From contig NC_089281.1 of assembly GCF_963678975.1 (NCBI RefSeq), positions 11,640,818-11,704,817 on the forward strand: a stretch of DNA of 64,000 nt. The letters run 5' to 3'. The notes beneath the pieces are model-generated. The model saw nothing but the letters and a program-made list of their open reading frames with translations. It was not told the origin of the DNA and did no database searches. The DNA comes from Dysidea avara (lineage: Eukaryota; Porifera; Demospongiae; Dictyoceratida; Dysideidae). Position numbers and translations under genes: made by a program. Below are positions 46,376 to 57,134 of the stretch, one piece after another (the stretch's first letter is position 1; every line of letters begins with the position of its first letter).

Positions 46376-46455
46376 GGCCACAACTGGAATTTTATCAACA
46401 CATTTTTATATTGTATATTGTATTCCTAATATTATTTATTATTTTAATACAAAAA
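46376..46455. terminator. 80-bp tail-to-tail spacer with MRPL40 poly(A) signal
   Basis: Only 80 bp lie between the TRPT1 and MRPL40 stop codons. A - strand AATAAA (46442-46437) lies about 14 bases after the MRPL40 stop. No + strand AATAAA was found, so TRPT1 may end with a variant signal or inside MRPL40. Confidence 0.6.
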
Positions 46456-47004
46456 CTACGTATCTGCTACAGCCTCCTCTGGAGGAATATAGTTACCCAT
46501 GGGTGGAGTTTCTGTTGGTCCTTTAGCTGAAAACGTTAACATAGTTGGCTCAGGTTCCAATGCTTGTTCGTAAAGTGTTTGTGATACTTTTTTCAGCTCT
46601 CTCATGGCCTTGTCTCTACACCTCATCATTCCTTGTAATTGCTGTAGTTGTTGTTTGTGTTGTGAGATCAATCCCCTACTCCACTGTTTGAGTAGTAAAG
46701 TTCTACGCACTTCCTCCTCCTTACTTACAACTGAAGGGTTCCTCTTTCTGGCTGGATTCAATAACTCTGGGTCTAGAGGTTCCCCAATAACGCCTATCTT
46801 CATGGCAACAAACTGCATCTCTTTCTGAGCTTCTGCCTCTTTTATTCTCCTTTTCTGCATTTCTTTTTCCCTGTCCCTCAACTTAGCCTTCTGCATCATC
46901 AGCTGTTTGCTCTTACTTTTGGGCCCTTTTTTCACAGTCCGCACTGGTACAAGTAAAGTGGTACTGTGTACAGCAGGTCGGAGACGAGGGAACATGCAAG
47001 CCAT
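46456..47004 (-). CDS. MRPL40: Mitochondrial ribosomal protein mL40
   Basis: A large-subunit mitochondrial ribosomal protein. It is a single exon of 182 codons; human mL40 has about 206. The N-terminus (MACMFPRLRPAVHSTT) is Arg-rich and lacks acidic residues, as expected for a mitochondrial import signal. A basic helix follows (KGPKSKSKQLMMQKAK). The middle RRTLLLKQWSRG and the C-terminal FSAKGPTETPPMGNYIPP align with human mL40 (ERRALLLKKWS; KEGPHYTPPIPNYQPP). The frame is open upstream of 47004 but has no earlier ATG. The call rests on two short motifs, length and composition. It is divergent from TADA2A, only 77 bp away. Confidence 0.85.
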   Translation of the reverse strand: MACMFPRLRPAVHSTTLLVPVRTVKKGPKSKSKQLMMQKAKLRDREKEMQKRRIKEAEAQKEMQFVAMKIGVIGEPLDPELLNPARKRNPSVVSKEEEVRRTLLLKQWSRGLISQHKQQLQQLQGMMRCRDKAMRELKKVSQTLYEQALEPEPTMLTFSAKGPTETPPMGNYIPPEEAVADT

Positions 47005-47081
47005 TAATACTCGGTTGGCTGCTAGCTGATTATTCCAAATAGAGCACTCCAATTTTATCTTATTCGAGCAGCGTGCTACAC
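47005..47081. promoter_or_regulatory. 77-bp shared MRPL40/TADA2A promoter
   Basis: This is the whole interval between the divergent start codons. Both transcription starts must lie here or inside the neighbouring coding sequence, so 5' leaders are very short or overlap. No TATA box was seen. Confidence 0.65.
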
Positions 47082-50000
47082 ATGGCAGAAGACACGTGGG
47101 GACTAGAAGACGAAGCGAATCTTTTAGACGCCATATCTGACTGTGGATACGGAAACTGGTAAGTTATATTAGTTCCTGTCCAGTAATATCAAACTGGATC
47201 GCTTCATTGTGCCTACGACAGGACTGCAATAAGCTGTCGAGTGAATAAGCGTCCTAACGGTTAGTGTAACTTATTACTCAGGCGGTTTGTATTGTATTGT
47301 GTGTAGCCTGCAAACATCACTACGAGAGTTGTTTCATAAGAAACCCTATATATGAGGGACTACCAGGTTTGTTGTGTTAAGTTGTATTGCATGCAGTACA
47401 CGTGATATGTTGTGTGTTCCAGTTTTACCACTCAGAAGTACTCCTTACCATCGATCACCAGTAACTTTGAAATGTAAGGAGGTACTTACAGATAGTTGTA
47501 TTCTGTAATTATATGTACACCTGAATTCGTGTGAAAACATAACCTATGTGATCTATTAGCATCTGATAATCCTCCCCGGCCAACACCGAACTCACACCAC
47601 GCTTTATCACTAGCTAGCTACTGGCCAGCCAGAGGAGAATTCTCTGTGGTAAGTATATAGTATTATAGTGACCTTGCGTGGTCAGTTTACTCTTCATCAT
47701 ACATATGGTAGCACTGTGTAGTAGTGATCATGAAGGTTTGGGCTTTCCTGCCTAGAAAAATCCCCCAAAACCAGCCTCACAATACCTTCATGAAAGCTTG
47801 GCAGTATTGGGTAGACAAATTAAACCCAAATGTGCCGTACAAGTAATCCCAAACACCTAACAGGTTTCTATTTTCTGAATTTCTACTAAGATGGCTCGAG
47901 ATGTGCCTTTTGCCAACTGCAGCAGCTGCACGTATAGCTCAGAAACCAAAGATTGGAATTGCTGAATGTATGGTTTTATTTCAATCATTTTGTTCTAGGA
48001 GTGGGATGACACAGCAGTGTGTGAATCAGATTTTTTGGCCAAGTTAAGTTTTGATGCTGATGATGATGACCAGTTAATGAGAGGTAATGCTACTATATGG
48101 AATGATCAATTTGACTGTTATTGGCTATAGCAAAGAGTATATAATGGGGAGGGTGAGTGTCGAACTGTGCTATAGGCTGTGAATAATGAGCTCGTAAAGT
48201 AGCCAGCATACCTTTGTTGCTTCTCGTAAACCTGACCACCATTGATTGTTCAGAGTTACTACCTTAAAAGTTTTGATGGGTGGTCCGCATGGAATTACAA
48301 TGGCATCTAGACGTGTCACTTTCGCTAGCAGAACTGTCAAGACAGGGGATGGCGACCATGATGAAATCTCTCAACCCTCAATATTTGCTTTCCAGGTTAG
48401 TCTTTCTCTATGTACGGCAATTCCTCTGCGTGATGTGCCATACTTTTCTTAAGTACACCATTCTTTCTCTCATACAGAGTGTGCCCACTGCGCTCATAAT
48501 TAGTCACTATCAACACAAATCACCAAGTTGTTTGAACAATGGATGCCATAGGACTTTATGGGCTCATTTTTCACAGCGTATAGTGCAGTTCAACACTTTC
48601 CCTCCCCCATTATCTATAACTAACTGTGAATTACTAAGGAAGTTGGGTCAGCTTAACACGAGCATGCTGTACTAGTTGAGTGTTACAGTAGTTTTGTGCT
48701 TTCCACCCCTCTTTGTATTACCAAGAGTAAATTACATTGAACTGAAATGATACAGCCATGTATTGTTAGTATTTTAAATTCCCATCTGTGTTTATGATTG
48801 AGTACTCATGAAAACTAGCTTCTTGTAGTCATACCCATGTAGTTACAAACTCTTTCAAGTAACAGAAATAACGCAGGATTCAGCAATAAGATTAGGACTT
48901 AAAACTTAAGTACTCTTTGACACATTTGTACCAGTGCGTATATATATGATATACATGTATTTGTTCATGGGAAGTTCAATTTTTGTTGAATTTATTGCAC
49001 TATATAACTTTGCTTATTAAAGGGAATTTATATGAGCACTAAATGATTCTCTATGTCATGATTCTTCATTGTATTCTGTGCAGCATTGAAATTTCAAGTG
49101 GTTGACGTGTATCGTCGGTTACTGCTGGAGAGGAAATTCAAACGACGGTAATTACTTTTTAGTCATGGACCGCGTTATCGTAAGTACACTATAGAATTAT
49201 CAGAGACTATGGACTGTTATCACCACGGAAACAAACTGGTTAGTTTCTTTATGTGCCTGTGCATTTATCTACTCGGGTGGTGATGACACAGGTGTGGGAA
49301 AGTCTAAATTGAAAAGGAATCAGTAAGTTTATCTACATGTTTATATTATTTCCTGGTAAAACAACACAACTTCATTTTTTCAGATATATTCACAAATGTT
49401 TGATACCTTTTATGAGGTTGGTAACTCCAGAAGAAGCTGAGAAGATGTTACAGAGTTTGTTTTGTGAGCTATCTGTTGTTCCTTACAGCAATTCTAGTTA
49501 ACACATTGTTCTATCAGATGAGGCCAACCTTCGTGATGACATTGTGAAACTGCAAAATTATCGTCTAGAAGGAATTACTTCAGTAGTAGGTAATAAAGTG
49601 ATATTATATACAGATATAGGGTTGAAGACATATCTGTATAGCTAACCCACACTTAAGCCACCATACCAAATTAATTTTATGTTCTGTCTAACCTCAAGAA
49701 TGATAAGGCATGTCACATCTGTTGATTGTGGTATACATTTCAGAAACACTGACCTGAGTAATAGACTCCAGGATGACAAGCAGTTTACATTTTGCTTCAC
49801 TACCTAAGGAATGGGGCATGGCCAGAAAGAACTCAAAGATTTGGCATAGTAGCAAGCCAATTCAAACCTTGTGTGTGCCCTTTAAAGTAGCAGCTAGGCA
49901 AGTAGTTAATTGACAAGTGAAGCAATGTTCACAGATAACAAAGAATAGGGGTAGCTAAATGGTGCTGCTCGGTGACAATTGGCTACCACATTCCAATGTC

Positions 50001-51100
50001 ACAGTTGATGGCTCTATATAGAGCATAAGATCGAAGGGTAGCTATGATAACATTTCCATATAGTCTAGGTACTGCTTATAATAACTGTGGATAGGTTTGA
50101 CAGTGCATTCTATTTGCCATGCCATAACTCTCAGGTGTTTTGTCCTATCTTCCACCAACACCAAGTAAAAACAATCACATTCCTTTGGGTTTTATATCAT
50201 TGGAACGTATGGTAGCATTTGTGAGTAAGTGTCATTCAAAACTACTATTGAGAAAGAAATTGCTGTAATGATGTACTCCAAGTGCAGCAGTTCCTTCTTA
50301 TCTGCTCACTTAATGGCTTCACTGCACAGGGGGTCTATTGTAATGGTCAAGATAGTTTAATAGAACAGTCATCACTCTAATAAAACAGTCAGGTACTCAG
50401 TTGACCTACAACTATTGGTATCCATTAGGGGCTGATTTGTATGAGACATTAAGCCACCAGAGGATGCAAGACATAGATAATGAAAAGAGGAGACCAAGCA
50501 AAGAGGTAGGAAGAGTTTGGTACTGTCTATGTCCTACCTTACAGATCACCTTTTGTGTAGGAGTTGCTGTTTTGCTATATGTTGAAGCAGAATGGAATGA
50601 AGTAAGGAACTTTTTTTTGTTGACTTGATTTTGATAGTGTGTTTAGTTTAGATGAAATGGAAACAATAACTGTTTACAAAAACAGTAAGGAGAATATTTC
50701 TTGGGTCGGGTGTAAGAATGTTATGTTACAGAAGAAAAACCATTGCCACAATTTTTTGATATCACTGGAGCACTAGGTATAGAAAAGTTGGACAAAGAAG
50801 AGAAAGAGGTTTGTGTAGCGTGTGCATGTACACACACCACACCACACCATACCACACTACAGACTCAAAAGCTTATACTAAAATAATTTATGTTTATAAA
50901 TTTAGTTGTGTTCTACTATTCGACTCATGCCGGAAACGTATCTTTCAAGCAAGTCAGTACTGCTCTCAGAATGTATCAAGAGAAATGGACTCCGACTACT
51001 TGATGCCAGGAAGCAACTAAAAATTGACGTAAACAAAACCAGAAAGATTTATGATCATCTATTACATATAGGAGAAGTTTGGCAGCCTATAAACAATTAA
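47082..51100 (+). CDS. TADA2A: Transcriptional adaptor TADA2A (ADA2), without ZZ finger
   Basis: Ada2 is a core adaptor of GCN5/PCAF histone acetyltransferase complexes. Exons are 47082-47158, 47222-47259, 47307-47366, 47423-47473, 47560-47648, 47999-48083, 49084-49147, 49195-49238, 49292-49322, 49384-49463, 49518-49589, 50429-50505, 50732-50808 and 50906-51100. The SANT domain begins almost at the first Met (EDEANLLDAISDCGYGNW, then CKHHYESCFIRNP). The central ADA region follows (MPARxEF-like PARGEFSVEWDD, LKFQVVDVYRRLLLERKFKR, IIRDYGLLSPRKQ). The C-terminal SWIRM domain is very well kept (LSSKSVLLSECIKRNGLRLL, KIDVNKTRKIYDHLL). The ZZ zinc finger that precedes SANT in other Ada2 proteins is absent. 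All joins are in phase except 50505 to 50732, where a small exon or alternative site is missing from my model. AATAAA at about 51276 fits the 3' end. Confidence 0.92.
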
Positions 51101-53241
51101 TATATTATGTATTATGTATATTTGTAAGTATTTTATAACTGAGACTCAATTCAGATATTTGTCATGGATGAATACTTTATTGCAGGGAGTATGTCAAGCG
51201 ATGTTTCTGACTGTACCTTAAGATGTTTTGACCAGTTGAGTGAAACTGCAAACCTCCTTTAAGTAATAAGGGAAAATAAACACAAGCCATGAAAATGAAA
51301 GCTAAAGGCACACTGTTTTCATGGTGTCCCTTTGATGAAATCAAAAGGTAGTTTTAAGTTGTTTGACTTCCAAGGTGGCTTGTAGGTAGTTTTGCGTGGC
51401 CAGACTGCTTTTTTTTTCATTTTCCTGACCAAATGAAAAAGAAGAAAAGCGGTCTGGCCACACGAGACTATAGCTTGTAGGCAGTGTAGCTACCCTACCA
51501 GCACACAATACACAACATAAATTTAGATACTTGTAGGACTAGTTTATCTGACATGGCTAGTCCGATTAGAAATGACTTGCAAGAAGTTGCACCAGACTAA
51601 ATTTCAGCAAGAACACTAACTTATAAAGGTACAGAAAAAGACAAGAACAGACTAATAGGAAATATGTACAATCTTAGTGGATAAACAGAGAAAAAGTATA
51701 CCCACACATGTTATCACAAGGAAGCAGAAATATCTTAATAGACCATTCATATTTAAACCAGATGGTAAAAATGTAGACACTAAAAAAGTAATAAAACCTT
51801 TTATGGCTGGGTCTTGAGGTTTCAATTGGTTGCTCCACTAAGATATTTTATGACGACCCACAAGTCATAACTAGCAAGGTGAATTATAAAGGGACCAAGC
51901 ATTTTTTTGATAATAGTTTATTATTCATGGAATCATTTGTGAATCTATAGTAAGTATTTGAATCATTATATTGTTCTGTGCTCACACCTGCAAGTCGCTA
52001 CCAAATCTAGAAACCATCAAACAGTTACATGGAAACTTTACCACATGAGACATGATGGGTCAAGCATATTAGAAACCATGTGTGCCGTATGACATTGTCA
52101 TTATTTCAGTACATTGTAAAAAAAGCAAAATGCCACAAAGACACATGTGTGCATAACTTCATACATTGTTGTGCCTTTTCTTCATACTGTATGGTGTCCA
52201 GATGCATTATCAGGAATTGCTCAAATTCTTGTGAAGCGAATGTTCGGTATAGCTACTAGAGTTTAATAGCTGCAGGATCAACTTTCATTTCATACCTGTA
52301 CTCAATGACAAAAGAAAACTGTCATGGCCTTTGCAGAACCATAGCAAGTTACTTGCACCTTCATCTCATGCTTTTATCAGCTGCTATGTACTAGGGTAGG
52401 TCTTGTGTGTATATACTTGCATCCACACAAAATCAAAGCTTAAAAAAAAGGGTGGGTGCAATAAGTTGTGAATCAACCAAGAATAGAGTGCATATGTTTT
52501 TTGAGGACTTCTAACAGAACACACATTGAACAATCATTAGTAGATGGTAGATTTATAAACAGATTAAAATTAAAAAGACTAGCATGATAATTATATGCGT
52601 TGGTACATGGTTTCGCTGGCAATTAACTTCAATCATAATGGAACTAAGAAATACAGCTGCATGTAGCTATATGTAGGGAAAGTTTGTGGTCCTCAATAAT
52701 GAGATGGTCATGGCCTTATCAAATAGCTATCGGTCAACATGAAGTTGCAACTGTGTCGTATTATGCACACTTGCACAGTAGCAATAGCTATAACACACAC
52801 ATGATTCTTTTGTGCTTATCATGTCATGAACCAAATTACTGGCAGTATAAATACCTGGATACTTATTTATATTTTATAAGAAAGTACATTGGTATGCCAT
52901 AGACACAACACTTCCGGTTATCTGCAATAGGTTAGATATTGTATCAGGGAGTGTGTTGTGACATAAAATTTGGACTTAAAGCTTGCATGCAAAATTAGCT
53001 CCAGTGGTTTCTCTCCTAGGTACACAATGAACAGTGAAGTTCATATGAACTCTTGATATTACAGTACTTACACTGTAGTTGCCATCTTATGGCAGAAATA
53101 GTCATCAAGTTCATCTCAGAATGCATCAAGAAAAATCGAATTGGACACTGACAATAATGTAATGAATTTTAAAAAAGATTTATGATCATACAGGAGATGT
53201 TTCTTGTATACATACATAATGACACTATAGTAATTGTTCAA
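51101..53241. other. Tail-to-tail region between TADA2A and PIGF
   Basis: A 2.1-kb AT-rich stretch. The TADA2A poly(A) signal (AATAAA) lies near 51276. The GTGGCCAGAC hairpin copy 2 is at 51395-51463. No further gene, RNA or mobile element was recognised. A weak echo of the TADA2A SWIRM end occurs at about 53099-53190 (AGAATGCATCAAGA, AAAGATTTATGATCAT), suggesting a decayed partial duplication. Confidence 0.5.
51395..51463. repeat. Short GTGGCCAGAC hairpin element, copy 2
   Basis: CGTGGCCAGACTGC at 51395 pairs with the reverse-complement arm ending at 51463 (GCGGTCTGGCCACAC), with T-rich and A-rich inner arms forming a long hairpin. It is related to 42224-42281. Confidence 0.7.
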
Positions 53242-53848
53242 CTACATAGCCTTTGTAGACTTTGTGTGTACATCCTGCCATTCAAATAGTAGAGAAAGAG
53301 AAACACCCAAAACATGGCCGACTGTTGCTCCAAAGTTACATGGAATAGGCCAAACCTAAAACACAAAACCAGGTGTTAACATAAGTACATCTATAAAGTT
53401 TCATTTAGAGGTTCACTTGTACCCCAAAAAGGTACAGTACTTGGCTACCTGCTACTGAAAACATTTTAGAATTTCAATCTCTTAATCATGTAGGATAAAA
53501 AGATATAAAGAAAAGTATATATCGGGTGCAAGTTTGTGTATGCGTGTATCTGTACATGCATACATGTATGAGGCTGACTATATGTTTGTGTGTGTGTGTG
53601 ACTTACCTGCCAGGGCTTCTCCCAGTCTAGAGCAATAGTAAATGCTCCTACCCAACTTCCTAGTAAGGTGCAAGCTACAACAAGTGTAGAAGTGGATGAC
53701 ATCCTAAACATGGAGGCTGAGCATACAATGGTACAGAGTAAACATAGTAATGTACCTCTTTAATCGGTAGACATCAAACATGGAAGCAGATGGCACACAA
53801 CAGAAAAGTGACATCAGCACGGCCCATAATATAGTCCCCAGGTGGTTT
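53242..53848 (-). CDS. PIGF: PIGF, GPI ethanolamine-phosphate transferase subunit (3' exons)
   Basis: PIG-F is a small multi-pass ER membrane protein that stabilises PIGO and PIGG, which add ethanolamine phosphate to GPI anchors. Three exons join in phase: 53848-53756, 53703-53607 and 53355-53242. They encode about 101 residues. Hallmarks are HLGTILWAVLMSLFCCVPSA, then LLGSWVGAFTIALDWEKPWQ joined to VWPIPCNFGATVGHVLGV; human has GAWLGALPIPLDWERPWQ followed by VWPISCTLGATFGYVAG. The C-terminus differs. The 5' half (about 110 residues in human, poorly conserved) was not resolved. The - strand frame continues open from 53848 to about 54003, and a candidate acceptor lies near 54033, but neither reading gives a recognisable PIG-F N-terminus. 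Confidence 0.78.
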
Positions 53849-54033
53849 CTACAAGACAAAAAAGAAAAGATACTTACAATACCCAACTTAGGATCCAAAA
53901 GTGCATATATCTCATAAATGAATAGGTACCATACTAGTATTATACAAATGCAGGATTGAGGACTCCAGTCGGTAAGAATACTTGTATAGCAAAAACGCTT
54001 CAAGGTAGGTCATGACATGGAGGATTACTGTAA

Positions 54034-57000
54034 GCGTAAAAAAAAAGTTTGAGGTGGAAAATTTTCATATATCATCTTTCACCTACAAAAATTTTCTTTC
54101 AAATCCAGCCATAATGCAAATAATTAGCTATGGTAACTGCCTAGCTATGAAAGTTTTCCTCCAAGTCTTGCCATAGCCACTCATCTACGAAAGTTTCTAT
54201 CTTGAAACCTTTTATTTACTAGTATTTTAAATTGTTAATTTAAAGGGATCTATAAAAGGTAGTGAAACAAGAGGTATTACAGCAGGGAAAGTCCCTACTT
54301 TGGCATTGAGCAAAATAATTGTTATAGCTAGTGTGCCAAAGTAGGGACTTTCCCACTGAGCTATGCTGTAATAGATCATTCATCTCTTGCTTCACTACTG
54401 TTTATTGCATAGATCCTTACTTCATTTTTAAATTTAAAAAATACTAGTTTGTTTAGTTTTTTGTTGTAGCACAGCTAGCTACAATGTAACTTGTGAATGT
54501 AACTTGTGACTGTTCCATTACCATACATGACTGTTGTATTAGAGTATATCTCGAGTCAGCCAAGGGGTATGCGACCAATAAAGGGTGAGGTCATCTTTAA
54601 TAGTTAAGTAAACAGCTATAGATTGTTAAGAGGTGTGATCTCCAGCTCTATCGCTATTAGTTCACCTATAGATCTTTAAATGATGGGCGTGGTTACGAAC
54701 CTATCACAAATGGATCCCAATCACGACTGCCTTGCAGATATCTAGCTAGTATATGTCTTATAGTAGTGCTGGGACTGAAGCGCTTCTGAAAATTCTGTGG
54801 TGTCTATATATGCTGCTGAAAGAAAGTGTTGATACGGAAAATTAATGCCTCAATATGGTTTTGTTGGATGAAGAAGACTGATTGAAGATAAAAGACAAGG
54901 CAGAGGGCCTACACTTGTTGGAATCCCAAAAGGCACATCCCACTGGTGAGTTTGTTATTGTGGTGTAAAATGGTGGCTGTGCACTGCTTTATTTGGCTTC
55001 TAGCCTTGTGACTGTGGTCAGCGAGGCAGTCAGGCAGTGAGACTAAAATTCAAGTTTCGGCAATGTTTTGAAATTCTATATCTGTCCAACTGTTTTTTTG
55101 TTTTTTTTGTTATATTTAATGCTGTATTATATGGACTAATACTGTTTTGTAAAGGTGATTTTTGTCATATAAAATGTCCCTAGGATGAGTTTTAAAGGTA
55201 GCATTTTGGGTGGTGCGCAAAATCTTCAGGGCAATCCCTACTTAATGGTACTACCATACCATTTGATATCCAAATTTGGTACAGTGACCGTGTTTCCCAT
55301 GACCTGTCACCACCTGCATCATTTTTTGGCCACTATAAATATTGAATGCACTATTCTATGAAAGAGGGAGGCACTGAATGACCGAGTGTTAAGGTAGACA
55401 CATCAACTGTGCTCACAGACATAAGTAGTCTAGATGATTCGAGCCCCACTTTAGTGAAAATAGCCGTTTTCACCTTTCAAAATCAAGATACTGTAATAAA
55501 ACTGTCATACACTCTAATAAATCAGTCAGTCTGAGTGTATATCTATTTGATTATTAGTGAACTATCCCTCCTAATTAATAATCACCTCCTGCCATTTTTG
55601 TTGTTGAACCCAGGGATGGGAAACAAGTAATACAAGGCCAACAATTGTAAATTGCTTGTTTCCCGTACTAGTCAGGCAAAAAATATCATGCAGGCGGGCG
55701 GTTATTATTCATTATATTGTTAAATTCTATTATTTAATATCAAGGATACTAAAGGGTCCTAATCAAGAATCCTAATTGCCTTTTCTCTCAGATTTAGCAG
55801 AGATGTAAAATTTGTTGTGATTTCACTGGGATTCACTGATCAAGATTCAAATCTTAGATTCAAAGCGTTGCAGACCCCTCATTTTCTCTCAGCATGCATC
55901 TTGAAGGCTTTTATCTAGTGAAGTTTGCTGGCTGGGTGTGTCATGCTCATGGTCATACCACTAATTTAGCTATCATCTGCAACAGTATGAATTTTCCATA
56001 TGTTCCACACACGTAATAACAGATTGCTAGATGAGTGGGACTCCTAGCTGTTCATTAATCTATCTCATTCACCAATGGCTACTTGAAGAGGTTTGCTGCT
56101 TGCATGTAATCCTGGAATGAATTCAAATTATGTAGTTGTCCATGCTTTTTGCTAGAGTCTACAGTCTATTTCAGGTTGGTTGTCCACGTAAGCCAAACGC
56201 AAAATATCACGTGAATAAAAATAACCAATGAAATTTCACACTAGGCGGACGGCACTAGTTTAAACTGAAGGCTGCTGATCTCATTGGCTACTTTCAAGTA
56301 CGTGACTTTTAACACTTTGTTTCTCTGGTCAACCAACCGGAAATAGACTGTACTAAACATCAGAAACTCACCATGTGCTCACACTAGTACTTATAAACAA
56401 AAGATCACGTCACTATCCAATGCAATAATAAATTTGCATGCGGCTCTAAAATTACCATGCGGGCAGGTGAAGGAATCTACAATTGGTGGCCTAAAATGGA
56501 GGTTAATAGCTTAACTGTGGTTAGCACAAAAAAGAATCACGCATGCCTCCAGCCAGTTACGCACGTGATGCAGAAGGCGCCATTTGTTGGCTCGTGTGAT
56601 CGAACTTCAACTCGTCGTGCGTAAAAGTGCGAGACGGAGAGCAATGATATTTCATCTCTACCTAAATGATATCGTGATGAATAATAGGGTATCAACTTCT
56701 ACTTTTACCCCGCGAACCACAGTGATAACCGTCAGAATGTGACCAGGAAGATTCTCAAGAAAGTTTCCGGCACTAGTTTGATCAATAGTGCTCTAGCCGC
56801 GGTGGCACACACAGATCACAACTGATTGTATCGGTAGATGCTCCAGTATCGTCTCGCCGAGTGAGTTATCACCTACCACCAGAAGTCCCCACTAACCAGT
56901 CATCGATTTTATACTCATTCTCCTCCCTTCACACAGGAAGGGAGTGAAATATAGTACATCCTGGAGGTAGGCGTAGAGGGTACCTGGCCTTTTTAGGGTA

Positions 57001-57110
57001 AGGTTGCTGGAATTTTCTTTTGAAAGGAATTTATGGATTGGTTGACCGCAAATTAAGCTGGTTGGATCCCACATTTTAAAGTATAGCCCCTAGGAGGGAG
57101 AAAAAAGGGG
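54034..57110. other. Region without recognised genes left of the satellite
   Basis: It contains a foldback element (54246-54416), two copies of the dispersed 17-bp motif family (about 54530 and 55512), and several CACGTG/CACGTGA sites (about 56210, 56300, 56562). The stretch 56460-56900 is richer in CpG (GGCGCCATTTGTTGG, CGTCGTGCG) and may be a promoter, possibly for the unseen 5' end of PIGF. No coding exon could be supported. Confidence 0.4.
54246..54416. mobile_element. Foldback MITE
   Basis: Imperfect long inverted repeats: GGATCTATAAAAGGTAGTG at 54246 versus the complement of CACTACTGTTTATTGCATAG and ATCC at the right end. The inner arms contain GGGAAAGTCCCTACTTTGGC and its complement. 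The right arm carries a small extra segment. It resembles the element at 3780-4072 in structure, not in sequence. Confidence 0.75.
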
Positions 57111-57134
57111 AATGATAGCTAGGCCTGGTTCAGT

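Noticed and set aside
49163-49180. Possible micro-exon in TADA2A between 49147 and 49195
   Set aside because: It has AG and GTAAGT borders, but including it destroys the match RIIRDYGLLSPRKQ, which skipping it preserves exactly.
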